Assembly (NCBI GenBank): GCA_025352625.1
Contig: JANXSR010000225.1
Coordinates: 1-43,384 of the forward strand
Direction of reading: 5' to 3'
From: Ferruginibacter sp.
GTDB lineage: Bacteria; Bacteroidota; Bacteroidia; Chitinophagales; Chitinophagaceae
Length of the DNA stretch: 43,384 nucleotides
Position numbers and translations under genes: made by a program. Numbering within the stretch: position 1 is the stretch's first letter; every line of letters begins with the position of its first letter. Below, piece by piece: positions 1-9,714 of the stretch. Below the pieces are notes generated by a model. That model did no database searches. It saw nothing but the letters and a program-made list of their open reading frames with translations, and was not told the DNA's origin.

Positions 1-1
1 A

Positions 2-76
2 AACAATGGTAAGTATGCTGCCAATTTTGCTGCCCTGATTTTTACCAGTCTCCTCATGAAATGTATAATTGTCTGA
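2..76 (+). CDS. Possible 3' end of an upstream gene (fragment, reads ...NNGKYAANFAALIFTSLLMKCIIV*)
   Basis: Frame open from the window edge to a TGA at 74-76; too short to identify. Confidence 0.3.
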   Translation, partial: NNGKYAANFAALIFTSLLMKCIIV

Positions 77-94
77 TTAGAAAAATATTAAAAG

Positions 95-1165
95 ATGTTT
101 ACAATAGATGCTCATTTAGACCTTAGCATGAACGCCATGGAATGGAACCGTGACCTGCGTAAAACGGTTGCTGAAATCAGGGAAAGAGAGAAAGGTAAAA
201 CTGATAAGGTCGACAGGGCAAAAGGTACCGTTGCATTTCCTGAGCTGCGCAAAGGCAGTGTCGGATTAGTAGTAGCTACGCAGATAGCAAGATATGTAGC
301 ACCGGGGAATTCTTTACCAGGCTGGCATTCGCCCGAGCAGGCATGGGCACAAACACAGGCACAACTGGCCTGGTACAAAGCAATGGAAGCAGTTGGAGAA
401 ATGGTGATGATAAAAAATAAAAAAGAACTGGATGAACATGTTGCATTGTGGACGAATGATGAACCGAACGACAAAAAGCCGATTGGATACATACTGAGTT
501 TGGAAGGTGCAGATTCATTAGTAACCCTTGATAATTTACACACCGCTCATGCTTACGGATTGCGTGCCCTTGGCCCTGCGCACTACGGTCCTGGTCGCTA
601 TGCAAATGGCACAGATGCCACGGGCCATCTGAATGAACAGGGAATACAATTACTGAAAGAAATGGATAGCCTGGATATGATTCTTGATGCCACCCATTTA
701 TGCGATGATGCGTTTTGGGATGCTATGGAAATATTTCACGGGTCTGTTTGGGCAAGCCACAATAATTGCCGGGCTTTGGTAAATCACAACCGGCAATTCA
801 GTGATGCCATGATAAAAGTGCTGATTGAACGGGGAGCAGTAATAGGTGCTGCATTCGATGCCTGGATGATTGTACCGGACTGGATTCGTGGTACTTCTCT
901 ACCTGAACAAATGAACTGCTCCATTGAAAAAATAATTGATCATGTAGATCACATCTGCCAGCTTGCGGGCAATACCAATCATGTAGGGTTGGGTACCGAC
1001 CTTGACGGAGGGTATGGCACGGAGCAATCTCCGTATGATTTGGATACGATTGCGGATCTGCAAACCATTCCTGCGATGCTTTTGAAGAGGGGCTACACCA
1101 ATGCAGATATTGAAAACATGATGCACGGTAACTGGTTGCAGTTTATAAGGAATGCATGGGCTTAA
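95..1165 (+). CDS. Membrane dipeptidase, peptidase family M19
   Basis: N-terminal DAHLD metal-binding motif, SLEGAD, DATHL, SHNNCRAL and GLGTDLDGG motifs typical of M19 renal dipeptidase-like enzymes. Confidence 0.9.
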   Translation: MFTIDAHLDLSMNAMEWNRDLRKTVAEIREREKGKTDKVDRAKGTVAFPELRKGSVGLVVATQIARYVAPGNSLPGWHSPEQAWAQTQAQLAWYKAMEAVGEMVMIKNKKELDEHVALWTNDEPNDKKPIGYILSLEGADSLVTLDNLHTAHAYGLRALGPAHYGPGRYANGTDATGHLNEQGIQLLKEMDSLDMILDATHLCDDAFWDAMEIFHGSVWASHNNCRALVNHNRQFSDAMIKVLIERGAVIGAAFDAWMIVPDWIRGTSLPEQMNCSIEKIIDHVDHICQLAGNTNHVGLGTDLDGGYGTEQSPYDLDTIADLQTIPAMLLKRGYTNADIENMMHGNWLQFIRNAWA

Positions 1166-1197
1166 AAATACAGCATCAAGCTATTATAGTTTTTAAA

Positions 1198-2814
1198 TCA
1201 TCCTAAGAGATCAATCTTAAACTTGGGTTTCTTTCTTTTTTTAGAAGCCTGCTCATAAGCATAGGCAATGCCCACCAATGCAGGTTCACTGTATGCTTCT
1301 CCAAAAAAAGAAATACCAACAGGTAGTTCATGCACAAAGCCCATCGGCACGGTGATGTGCGGAAAACCAGCCATGGCAGCAGGTGTAGAGAAAGAGAAGC
1401 CTGTATCATAATCACCATTGATAAGATCAATACAACAAGCCAATCCATTGGTTACACCGCACAGGGCATCTAACTGCTGCTCTTTCAGCAGGTTTGTAAT
1501 GATCGTTCTGGAGCCCAGTGATTTGGTCAATGCGTCTGTATATTCCTTGGTTTCCAGGTTACCTTTTGCTTCGCAGGAGATCAATGTTTCCTGTTTAAAA
1601 AAAGGCATGGCAACACTTTCATTTTGCTGATTAAAAGCAATGATATCCTGTAACGATTTCATCCTGCTTTTGGCAGTTGCCAGGTATTTATTTACCCCAT
1701 CTTTAAACTCATATTGCAACACTGTAAACTCTGCATCACCGAGTTCGTAAATGCCTTTTAAAAGATCAACTTCTACAATCGTAGCACCCAGTTTCGTTAT
1801 CAGTTCAATGGCTTGTTTTAACAACGAGACTACCAGTTCATTTCCTTTTAAATGCATTTTTTCAATACCGATCCTTTTACCTTTTAAACTACCTGCATCT
1901 AAAAATTTAGTATAATCTTTTTGATACTTTCCTTCGCTTTGTGCAGTTGTTGCATCTTTGTTATCAACACCCGTTAAGGCGCCCAATAAAATAGCTGTAT
2001 CTCTTACAGTGCGGCCCATTGGTCCTGCCGTATCCTGTGTTGCAGAAATGGGTATGATACCTGACCTGCTCCACAATCCAACTGTTGGTTTTATGCCCAC
2101 CAGGCCATTGATGGAAGAGGGGGAAACAATAGAGCCATCTGTTTCTGTTCCGATGGCAATGGCACAGAGATTGGCTGCCGCCGCAGCTCCCGAGCCTGCA
2201 CTGGAACCGGAAGGATTGCGGTCAAGAATATAAGGACATTTTGTTTGTCCGCCCCGGCTGCTCCATCCACTGGTACTTTTGCTGCTCCTGAAATTGGCCC
2301 ACTCACTTAAATTGGTTTTGCCCAGCAACACAGCACCTGCAGCCCTTAACCGCTCTACAATAAATGCATCGGCGGCTGCAATATTACCCTTCATTGCAAA
2401 TGCTCCGGCGGTCGTCATCATCTCATCTGCTGTATTGATGTTGTCTTTTATTAAAACAGGTATGCCATGTAATGGCCCTCTTACTTTACCTGCTTTTCTT
2501 TCTTTATCCATTGCGGCTGCTATTGATAAAGCGGCTTTATTGATTTCTATTACTGAATTTAATGTTGGCCCTGCTTTATCAATGGTGGCTATCCGCTGAA
2601 GGTACAAACTGGTAATGGCGACAGCAGTAGTCTGCCCGGTCTGCATTTTTTGCTGCAGCTCATCAATGGTAATTTCATCCAGTTCAAAATTACCTGGTAA
2701 CTGATTTGCATTTACATCTTTGCTACCTGTTTGCTGATTAAACAATGTTAAGCCGGGAGTGGCTAAACCAAGCGAAGCAACAGACCCGCTGCGTAAAAAA
2801 AATCTTCTGTTCAT
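1198..2814 (-). CDS. Exported amidase (amidase signature family, GatA-like)
   Basis: Amidase-signature region PSGSSAGSGAAAAANLCAIAIGTETDGSI; N-terminal MNRRFFLRSG followed by a hydrophobic stretch resembles a Tat signal. Confidence 0.9.
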   Translation of the reverse strand: MNRRFFLRSGSVASLGLATPGLTLFNQQTGSKDVNANQLPGNFELDEITIDELQQKMQTGQTTAVAITSLYLQRIATIDKAGPTLNSVIEINKAALSIAAAMDKERKAGKVRGPLHGIPVLIKDNINTADEMMTTAGAFAMKGNIAAADAFIVERLRAAGAVLLGKTNLSEWANFRSSKSTSGWSSRGGQTKCPYILDRNPSGSSAGSGAAAAANLCAIAIGTETDGSIVSPSSINGLVGIKPTVGLWSRSGIIPISATQDTAGPMGRTVRDTAILLGALTGVDNKDATTAQSEGKYQKDYTKFLDAGSLKGKRIGIEKMHLKGNELVVSLLKQAIELITKLGATIVEVDLLKGIYELGDAEFTVLQYEFKDGVNKYLATAKSRMKSLQDIIAFNQQNESVAMPFFKQETLISCEAKGNLETKEYTDALTKSLGSRTIITNLLKEQQLDALCGVTNGLACCIDLINGDYDTGFSFSTPAAMAGFPHITVPMGFVHELPVGISFFGEAYSEPALVGIAYAYEQASKKRKKPKFKIDLLG

Positions 2815-2890
2815 AAAAATTATTTAGTTCAAATTAAGCGTAAAAAATGTTATGTATAATTATTTGTTTATCGTTTAATAAAGTTTCGGA

Positions 2891-2929
2891 TTTTAAATAT
2901 AGGTAACCGGGTTTATTTTTAAATATAGG
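2891..2929. repeat. 13-bp direct repeat TTTTAAATATAGG (2891-2903 and 2917-2929)
   Basis: Two identical copies 26 bp start-to-start, upstream of the amidase start (2814, minus strand). Confidence 0.6.
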
Positions 2930-3033
2930 GCTGCGTTACGAAAGACTGGATAAATATTATTTCGTAATGGCAGGAGTATAAATAATGGGTCAGCAATTGT
3001 AGGAATTTATATTTAGTTAAAATAAAGAGACAC

Positions 3034-3057
3034 AAAAAACCCCCTGTAAAAAGGGGG
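3034..3057 (-). terminator. Rho-independent terminator downstream of the 3095-3394 ORF
   Basis: On the minus strand: CCCCC...GGGGG stem followed by TTTTTTG. Confidence 0.7.
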
Positions 3058-3094
3058 CTCTTGTTATCCAAACAATCCATAAAAACAAAAGGTC

Positions 3095-3394
3095 TTAGCT
3101 TGTTAGAACACGACATTTTGATAATGTAATTGTAAAAGATTTGAAATTGAGGATAACGCATTGTTTATATTCTCCATTTACAAAAATGGAGTGATATGGA
3201 ATAGTTATATTTTGCAATTGTGTATCTAAAATAGTTTTTAATTGTATATCGTCTTCGGAAAGGCTTGCCAGAGCAGGATTGCGTAAAGAAGCTGTTTCAA
3301 CAGGTTGTGGAAAATGGATGTACTGCGACTTTATCTGCAAGGTTGAGAGCAGCATAAGTATGCAACACAGTATAATGTGTACATCGTTTTTCAT
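3095..3394 (-). CDS. Short secreted protein resembling the N-terminus of PorP/SprF-type (type IX secretion-associated) membrane proteins; probably truncated
   Basis: Signal peptide followed by QYIHFPQPVETASLRNPALASL...ITIPYHSIFVNGEYK, resembling the conserved PorP/SprF N-terminus; only 99 aa. Confidence 0.5.
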   Translation of the reverse strand: MKNDVHIILCCILMLLSTLQIKSQYIHFPQPVETASLRNPALASLSEDDIQLKTILDTQLQNITIPYHSIFVNGEYKQCVILNFKSFTITLSKCRVLTS

Positions 3395-3638
3395 GGGTTC
3401 AGAATTAAGATTTCTTTGGTAGCATTTGAGTGCTTTTCTAAAACGTGCAATAATAAACTTTAGTATACAGTTGATAAATAAAATAGCTTAAAATGAAGGC
3501 TTTTCTTTAACAGCGTAATTGTAATACAAAACGATTATTGCTAAAATGGATAAACAAAATACACTTGTTGTTGAGCCACAGTTGTGGAGGCTTACTGACA
3601 GAGCTATTAGTAGAATAAACTACTTAGAGGAATAATTA

Positions 3639-4109
3639 TCATAATCTTCTCATATATAAAATTTTTGGTTCCGAAGAAGCGTAGGGAGCCAATTTTAAAA
3701 CCGGGACATCTTTTTTGGTGAATTTCCAGTCGCCGTTTAAAAAGATAAATTCTGTGGGGATAGCAGGTGTAGTAAGATTTATAACGAGTTTGCTGTAATC
3801 GCTATTAGTGCTCCAGGTACCTGAATAGGTAACGCCATTTTTTGTACCGGTCATATTACCATTGTAATAGGAAGTTGTGTTTGTTAAAACAAAATCACAG
3901 CCTGTATATTGGCTGGTTATGTCGGTGCCGTTGTTACTTGCAAAATCAACAACAAAAGTTCTGTTCAATACATTTTCTGCAAAATATTTCTCAATATCGC
4001 TTTGGCTGGCAGTAGCCAATGCAAGTTTTTTACAACTGCCCATTATGCAAAGCAACATACAGCAAACAGCCGCTACCCGTAAACTTTTTTTAAAAACAAT
4101 TGCTGACAT
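3639..4109 (-). CDS. Hypothetical lipoprotein
   Basis: ORF track begins at 4157, but an ATG at 4109 gives MSAIVFKKSLRVAAVCCMLLCIMGSCKK, a plausible lipoprotein signal with lipobox Cys, and removes the overlap with the upstream gene ending at 4120. Confidence 0.65.
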   Translation of the reverse strand: MSAIVFKKSLRVAAVCCMLLCIMGSCKKLALATASQSDIEKYFAENVLNRTFVVDFASNNGTDITSQYTGCDFVLTNTTSYYNGNMTGTKNGVTYSGTWSTNSDYSKLVINLTTPAIPTEFIFLNGDWKFTKKDVPVLKLAPYASSEPKILYMRRL

Positions 4110-4119
4110 TTTATTTAGT

Positions 4120-5619
4120 TTAGAAATTGTAAATATGTTGGTATTTTTTTGTGACATAATCGATAAAATATTTAATATTCATTGGTTCATCTGTGATTTT
4201 TGTACACAGTTCCTGTGATGTGTACTGTCGTCCGTATTGATGAATATGCTCTGTTAACCAATTCAATATTGTTGATGTATTGCCTTCCGCACCCTCTTTA
4301 TTTACAGAGGCGTTTTCTTTCTCAATCGCTGCGTACAATTGTGCTGCTAAAATACTTCCAAGGCTGTAGGTAGCGAAATAACCAAAACTTCCATGGCTCC
4401 AGTGAATATCCTGCAAACAGCCTCTTTTATCATCGGGTACACTAACACCTAAATATTGCTTGTAATGCTCATTCCAATAAGTTGGAATATCTTTTGTAGA
4501 GATACTTCCGTCAATCAGCATTTTTTCAATTTCATACCGAATCATTACGTGAAAATGATAGGTTAATTCATCCGCCTCAGTTCTTATCAAAGATGGCTCC
4601 ACTTTATTAATTCCTTTATAAAAAGCATCTACTGAAATATTCTTAAACTGATCAGCGAACAACGTTTTTAACCCGGTAAAATTGTGCAGCCAGAAAGGCA
4701 GTCCACGCCCCACACTGTTTTCCCATAAACGGCTCTGGCTTTCATGTACACTCAAACTGCAATACTCCCCTAAAGGCAAACCATATTGTTCAGCAGGTAA
4801 ACCCTGTTCGTATAAGGCATGGCCACCTTCATGCATACAACTCCATGTCATGTTTCCGAAATCATTTTCATCAACCCTTGTAGTAACCCTTACATCTTGG
4901 TTATTAAAACTTGTAGTGAAAGGATGTACGCTCATATCCTGTCTGCCAGCTTCAAAATCAAAACCAATTTGTTGTAATAGTTGGATACCAAATTTCCATT
5001 GCACATCTTTATCAAAATGTTGATGCAGGAAAGAATTATCAACTTGTGGTTTATTTTTTATTGATGCCAGTAATGTTAAAAGTTGCGGTTTTAAATCGCT
5101 GAAGATCCCATCTACAGTTGCAACAGTAAGGCCTTTGTCGTAGTCATTCATCAAAGCATTGTAAGGATGATCCTGGTATCCAAGCATATCTGCTTCCTGT
5201 TTTTTTAATTCAATTATTTTCTCCAGCGGTTGTTGAAAACCGGTAAACGAATTGTCGTTACGTGCCTTTACCCAGGCATGGTAGCTGGTAGTAATAGCTT
5301 CGCTCATCTTTCTTACAAAATCGCCGGGTACTTTTTTATTGCGGTTATAATCATAGAGGCTAAGCTCAACATTTCTTTTTTCGCTGTCACTTAAACCCTC
5401 CTTGTTATTAAGCTCATTCAATAGTGCTCCCATTGCCTGTGTAGTAAATTGTTCATGGGCTACTTCTGTAAGCGTAGCCAGTTGCCTTCCTCTGAAATCG
5501 TTGCCTTTTGGTGGCAGGTAGGTTTCCTGGTCCCATTGCAAAACTGCTGCTGCGTATTTTACATCAGCTATTTTTTGCATCTTTGTTTTGTACGCAGCAT
5601 ATAAATCAGCAGTACTCAT
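4120..5619 (-). CDS. Carboxypeptidase M32 (Taq metallocarboxypeptidase family)
   Basis: HEGGHALYEQ zinc motif, VHESQSRLWENSVGR and ADELTYHFHVMIRYEIEK are typical of M32. Confidence 0.93.
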   Translation of the reverse strand: MSTADLYAAYKTKMQKIADVKYAAAVLQWDQETYLPPKGNDFRGRQLATLTEVAHEQFTTQAMGALLNELNNKEGLSDSEKRNVELSLYDYNRNKKVPGDFVRKMSEAITTSYHAWVKARNDNSFTGFQQPLEKIIELKKQEADMLGYQDHPYNALMNDYDKGLTVATVDGIFSDLKPQLLTLLASIKNKPQVDNSFLHQHFDKDVQWKFGIQLLQQIGFDFEAGRQDMSVHPFTTSFNNQDVRVTTRVDENDFGNMTWSCMHEGGHALYEQGLPAEQYGLPLGEYCSLSVHESQSRLWENSVGRGLPFWLHNFTGLKTLFADQFKNISVDAFYKGINKVEPSLIRTEADELTYHFHVMIRYEIEKMLIDGSISTKDIPTYWNEHYKQYLGVSVPDDKRGCLQDIHWSHGSFGYFATYSLGSILAAQLYAAIEKENASVNKEGAEGNTSTILNWLTEHIHQYGRQYTSQELCTKITDEPMNIKYFIDYVTKKYQHIYNF

Positions 5620-5638
5620 TTTTATAATTTTTTAGTAT

Positions 5639-6736
5639 ATGAAAATTCAGGCTATTACTTCTTTTTTAGAAACCATTGCTCCTGCAAGTTTACAGGAAAG
5701 TTATGATAACGCCGGTTTATTAACCGGTGATGCAGGTTGGAATTGTACAGGCGTACTGTCATCTTTGGATGTAACAGAAGCTGTGGTAAAAGAAGCTATT
5801 GAAAAAAAATGCAATCTCATTGTTGCGCATCATCCTGTTATTTTTAAGGGATTAAAAAAAATTACCGGCAAAAACCATGTAGAAAAAACTATTATCACTG
5901 CTATAAAAAATGATATTGCTATTTATGCTATTCATACCAACCTTGATAACGTAATGGCAGGAGTAAATGGAAGAATGGCTGATCAGTTGGGATTGATAAA
6001 CCGGCAGATATTACAACCCAAAAAAGGGATTTTAAAAAAACTAGTCACTTTTGTGCCAATAGACGAGGCGGAGAAAGTACGGAATGCATTGTTTTTAGCC
6101 GGAGCAGGGGATATTGGCAATTATAGTGAATGCAGTTTTGCAATAACAGGAGAAGGCACTTTTACAGCCGGCCAGGGAACGAATCCATTTGTTGGTTTAC
6201 AGGGACAACGCCATAATGAAAATGAATTGAGGATAGAAACAATATTTCCTGCCTGGGTTGAAAATGAAGTTGTAAAGGCGTTAAAATCAGCACATCCCTA
6301 TGAAGAAGTTCCTTATGATATTTATTTAATAGATAATTACAATCAGCAAATCGGGAGTGGGTTGGCAGGGGAATTACCTAAAGCTATCACAGGGGAAGAT
6401 TTTTTGAAACAATTAAAAGAAGCTTTTGGATTGGCAGTTATCAGGCATACTGCTTTGAGTGAAAATTTGGTAAAGAAAATTGCGCTTTGCGGAGGAGCTG
6501 GAAGTTTCCTTATTGGGGCTGCAGTAGCAGCCGGAGCTGACTTTTATGTGACAGGTGACGTGAAATACCATGATTTTTTTGATGCGAATGAAAGCTTGGT
6601 GATAGCCGATATCGGCCATTTTGAAAGTGAACAGTACACAATAGACCTGTTATTTGATATTTTGAGGGAAAAATTCCCTAACTTTGCCGTCCTTAAAACA
6701 GGAGTGAAAACCAACCCTGTTAATTACTTTGTTTAA
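5639..6736 (+). CDS. Nif3-like dinuclear metal center hexameric protein
   Basis: SYDNAGLLTG, IVAHHPVIFKGLKKI, IYAIHTNLDN, GDVKYHDFFDA motifs and the central insertion typical of this family. Confidence 0.93.
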   Translation: MKIQAITSFLETIAPASLQESYDNAGLLTGDAGWNCTGVLSSLDVTEAVVKEAIEKKCNLIVAHHPVIFKGLKKITGKNHVEKTIITAIKNDIAIYAIHTNLDNVMAGVNGRMADQLGLINRQILQPKKGILKKLVTFVPIDEAEKVRNALFLAGAGDIGNYSECSFAITGEGTFTAGQGTNPFVGLQGQRHNENELRIETIFPAWVENEVVKALKSAHPYEEVPYDIYLIDNYNQQIGSGLAGELPKAITGEDFLKQLKEAFGLAVIRHTALSENLVKKIALCGGAGSFLIGAAVAAGADFYVTGDVKYHDFFDANESLVIADIGHFESEQYTIDLLFDILREKFPNFAVLKTGVKTNPVNYFV

Positions 6737-6913
6737 AATGATAAATGATTTTGGGCAATTGTAAAATAAAACAGGTAGCAAATTGAAGAGATGATTTACA
6801 GAAAGATGCAGCACAAGACCCGATTCGCTGGGGCTGACAAGTGGGAAGGATGTTCAACATTGCTAAAAATGCCGGTAACACAACTTTAAAAACAATAAAT
6901 TTCAAACAATAAT

Positions 6914-7669
6914 ATGGCCGCAGTAAAAGATTTCTCCGTTGAAGAAAAATTAACATCGCTTGTTCATTTACAAAAAGTGGATTGCAAGCTGGATGAAATT
7001 CAAATTTTGAAAGGTGAGTTACCAATTGAGGTAAAAGATCTGGAAGATGAAATTGAAGGCTTACATGCCCGTCAGACACGTGTTGAGGAAGAGATTAATG
7101 GAATGCAGGAATTTATAAACCAAAAGAAAGAAGCCATTAAAGAAGCTGAAGCATTGGTTAAAAAATACGAAAAGCAAAGTGAAAATGTAAAGAATAACCG
7201 GGAGTTTGAAGCCATCAACAAAGAAGTTGAAATGCAAACACTGGAAGTGAAACTTTGCGAAAAACACATCAAGGATGCTACCGAAGAAATTGGCGAAAAA
7301 GCTAAGCAACTCGAAACAGCGAAAAAAGCGGTTAGCATAAAAGAAGGCAACCTGAGTGGTAAAAAGGGAGAATTAGAAAAAATTATTTCTGAAACAGAAA
7401 AGGAAGAAAAGCAATATAACAAACAAGCTACAGAAGCCAGAAGCCATGTTGACGAGCGTTTGTTGTTAAGCTACGACCGCATCCGTAAAAATTATCGTAA
7501 TGGTTTAGCGGTTGTTCCTGTTGAAAGAGACAGTTGCGGAGGTTGCTTTCATGCCATTCCTCCACAAAAGCAAAGTGAAATTAAGTTGCGTAAAAAAGTA
7601 ATTGTTTGCGAAAACTGCGGACGTATTTTGGTAGATGTAGATCTAAATGACAGCATTGAAATAAAATAA
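6914..7669 (+). CDS. Coiled-coil protein with C-terminal C4 zinc ribbon (CT398-like)
   Basis: Long charged coiled coil followed by CGGCFHAIPPQ...VIVCENCGRILV. Confidence 0.9.
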   Translation: MAAVKDFSVEEKLTSLVHLQKVDCKLDEIQILKGELPIEVKDLEDEIEGLHARQTRVEEEINGMQEFINQKKEAIKEAEALVKKYEKQSENVKNNREFEAINKEVEMQTLEVKLCEKHIKDATEEIGEKAKQLETAKKAVSIKEGNLSGKKGELEKIISETEKEEKQYNKQATEARSHVDERLLLSYDRIRKNYRNGLAVVPVERDSCGGCFHAIPPQKQSEIKLRKKVIVCENCGRILVDVDLNDSIEIK

Positions 7670-7690
7670 TCGCCATACTGAATAAAAAAG

Positions 7691-7720
7691 AAAAAGCACT
7701 TCCATTTTGAAGTGCTTTTT
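7691..7720 (+). terminator. Rho-independent terminator
   Basis: 12-bp perfect stem AAAAAGCACTTC / GAAGTGCTTTTT, loop CATTTT, 3' T-rich. Confidence 0.85.
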
Positions 7721-7794
7721 CTTTTTGCAAGGTATTTTAACAGCCTAAAATTTATGTAATTAGCAGAAAAAAAAACTAATTTGCTGATTCAATT

Positions 7795-9450
7795 ATGCTT
7801 CAAAAATTACACATACAGAACTACGCCATCATTGATGAAATAGCCATTGATTTTTCAGGCAGTCTCAATATCATTACCGGTGAAACCGGTGCCGGTAAAA
7901 GTATTTTAATGGGTGCTCTCAGCCTTATTTTGGGCGAACGGGCAGAAAGCACTGCCCTTATGAACAAGGAAAAAAAATGTGTTGTTGAGGGCTTCTTTAC
8001 CGCATTTGGAAACAAAGGTATAAAGCAGTTTTTAAAAGCCAATGAATTGGATGTGGAAGAGGAATTGGTGATTAGGAGAGAACTGGCAGTAAATGGTAAA
8101 TCGAGGGCTTTTATAAATGATACGCCTGTTAACCTGGGACAATTAAAAACGTTGAGCTCTCTACTGGTTGACCTGCACCAGCAATTTGATACACTTGAAT
8201 TGGGCGACAGTGATTTTCAAAGAGAAGTATTAGATGCCTTGGCGGGCAATGGAAATTTGTTACAAGAGTACATAACTGTTTTTACGGCATACAGCAAATC
8301 AAAAAAGGAATTGCAGGAGTTGCAGCAACAACAGGCTGCGGCCAATACGGCGTTGGATTATAACCAGTTTTTGTTTGATGAACTGGAAGAGGCTTGTCTA
8401 AAAGAAAATGAACTGGAAGAACTGGATGCTGAGCTTAAATTACTCAGCAATGCGGAAAATGTAAAACAACAACTGAGTGCTATTTATTTTGAATTGAAAG
8501 ATAGTGATCTTCCAATTGTACAGCAGTTAAAATCGCTCTGCAATAAATTACATTCATTGCAGCAATACCATGGATCAATAGAACAACTTACAAAACGGTT
8601 ATTGGGAGCACAGGCCGAAATACTTGATATTGGGGAAGAATTGGAAAGCATCGATAATGCAGTGCATTACAGCCCTGAAAGAATACAGCAGGTGAATGAT
8701 AAAATTTCGCTGGGTTATAAATTATTGAAAAAACATAATGTTAATACAACTGGGGAATTACTGGCTATTAAGAAATCGTTGCAACAAAAGCTAAATGATA
8801 TTTTAAATATCAGCGAAGAGATTGTGACAAAAGAAAAGGCTACTGCTGAATTATTGAAAAATTGTGAGCAGCTTGCAGCAATTATTACTGCTAACCGAAA
8901 TAAAGCAATTAAACCCTTTACTGAAAAGGTTAACACCTTACTGGCACAAGTTGGTATGCCCAATGCTGTTATAAAAATTCAGTTACAGAAAGTTGCTTTG
9001 CATGAGGAGGGGGCAGACACTATTGAATTTTTATTTGATGGCAATAAAAGCGGTCGTTTTGAACCGCTTCGCAAAGTTGCCAGCGGTGGTGAGTTAAGTC
9101 GTTTAATGCTTTGCATAAAATCGCTGGTAGCAAAAAAGTTACAACTCCCTACCTTAATATTTGATGAGATAGATACAGGCATCAGTGGAGAGGCTGCCAA
9201 ACAGGTGGGTGTAATTATGAAGGAGTTGTCTGCTGGGCACCAATTGATTGCGATTACTCATCAGCCTCAGATAGCGGCCAGGGCCAACGCACACTATTTT
9301 GTTTACAAAAGTATTAAGGGGAATAAAATTAATACTGCTATCCGCCTGTTAAGTAACGATGAACGCATTACAGCCATAGCACAAATGCTTAGTGGCGAAA
9401 AGCCTACGGAAGCAGCTTTGGAGAATGCCAGGGAAATGGTGCGGAATTAA
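7795..9450 (+). CDS. recN: DNA repair protein RecN
   Basis: MLQKLHIQNYAIIDEIAIDF, Walker A GETGAGKSI, VASGGELSRLMLCIK, LIFDEIDTGISGEAA; gene order and length consistent. Confidence 0.95.
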   Translation: MLQKLHIQNYAIIDEIAIDFSGSLNIITGETGAGKSILMGALSLILGERAESTALMNKEKKCVVEGFFTAFGNKGIKQFLKANELDVEEELVIRRELAVNGKSRAFINDTPVNLGQLKTLSSLLVDLHQQFDTLELGDSDFQREVLDALAGNGNLLQEYITVFTAYSKSKKELQELQQQQAAANTALDYNQFLFDELEEACLKENELEELDAELKLLSNAENVKQQLSAIYFELKDSDLPIVQQLKSLCNKLHSLQQYHGSIEQLTKRLLGAQAEILDIGEELESIDNAVHYSPERIQQVNDKISLGYKLLKKHNVNTTGELLAIKKSLQQKLNDILNISEEIVTKEKATAELLKNCEQLAAIITANRNKAIKPFTEKVNTLLAQVGMPNAVIKIQLQKVALHEEGADTIEFLFDGNKSGRFEPLRKVASGGELSRLMLCIKSLVAKKLQLPTLIFDEIDTGISGEAAKQVGVIMKELSAGHQLIAITHQPQIAARANAHYFVYKSIKGNKINTAIRLLSNDERITAIAQMLSGEKPTEAALENAREMVRN

Positions 9451-9467
9451 TTATAAAATGATTCAGG

Positions 9468-9680
9468 TTGTATAAAAAAATACTGCTGTTGGTTTTAGTA
9501 GTTGCGGCAATATATGCAGCATGGCAACTACAACAATTTTTGCAAATTAAAATGGGACCACGTAAATCAATGTCCCGTTTTCTTTTATTCTTATTATTAA
9601 ATTTAACCGGTCTTTTTCTGCTCATTTTTCTGTTGACTTTTACAATAATTCATCTTAAAGATTTTTTCTTTACACCATAA
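9468..9680 (+). CDS. Small two-TM hypothetical membrane protein
   Basis: 70-aa ORF with two hydrophobic helices in the recN-fabI gap; non-ATG start in the track. Confidence 0.5.
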   Translation: MYKKILLLVLVVAAIYAAWQLQQFLQIKMGPRKSMSRFLLFLLLNLTGLFLLIFLLTFTIIHLKDFFFTP

Positions 9681-9714
9681 GAACCTTATTTTTACCCCTC
9701 AAATAAAATCAGCT

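Noticed and set aside
112-605. Minus-strand ORFs overlapping the M19 dipeptidase
   Set aside because: Antisense to a clear CDS; no plausible protein features.
1958-2599. Antisense ORFs inside the amidase gene (1958-2233, 2279-2599 plus strand)
   Set aside because: Overlap a well-supported gene and show no family motifs; expected by-products of codon bias.
6737-6913. Possible structured RNA in the Nif3 to zinc-ribbon gene gap
   Set aside because: I could not match it to RNase P, tmRNA, a tRNA or a riboswitch, and saw no strong hairpin or terminator.
7061-7422. Phe/Ser-rich minus-strand ORFs opposite the coiled-coil gene
   Set aside because: Typical antisense translation of Glu/Lys-rich coiled coil, not a membrane protein.
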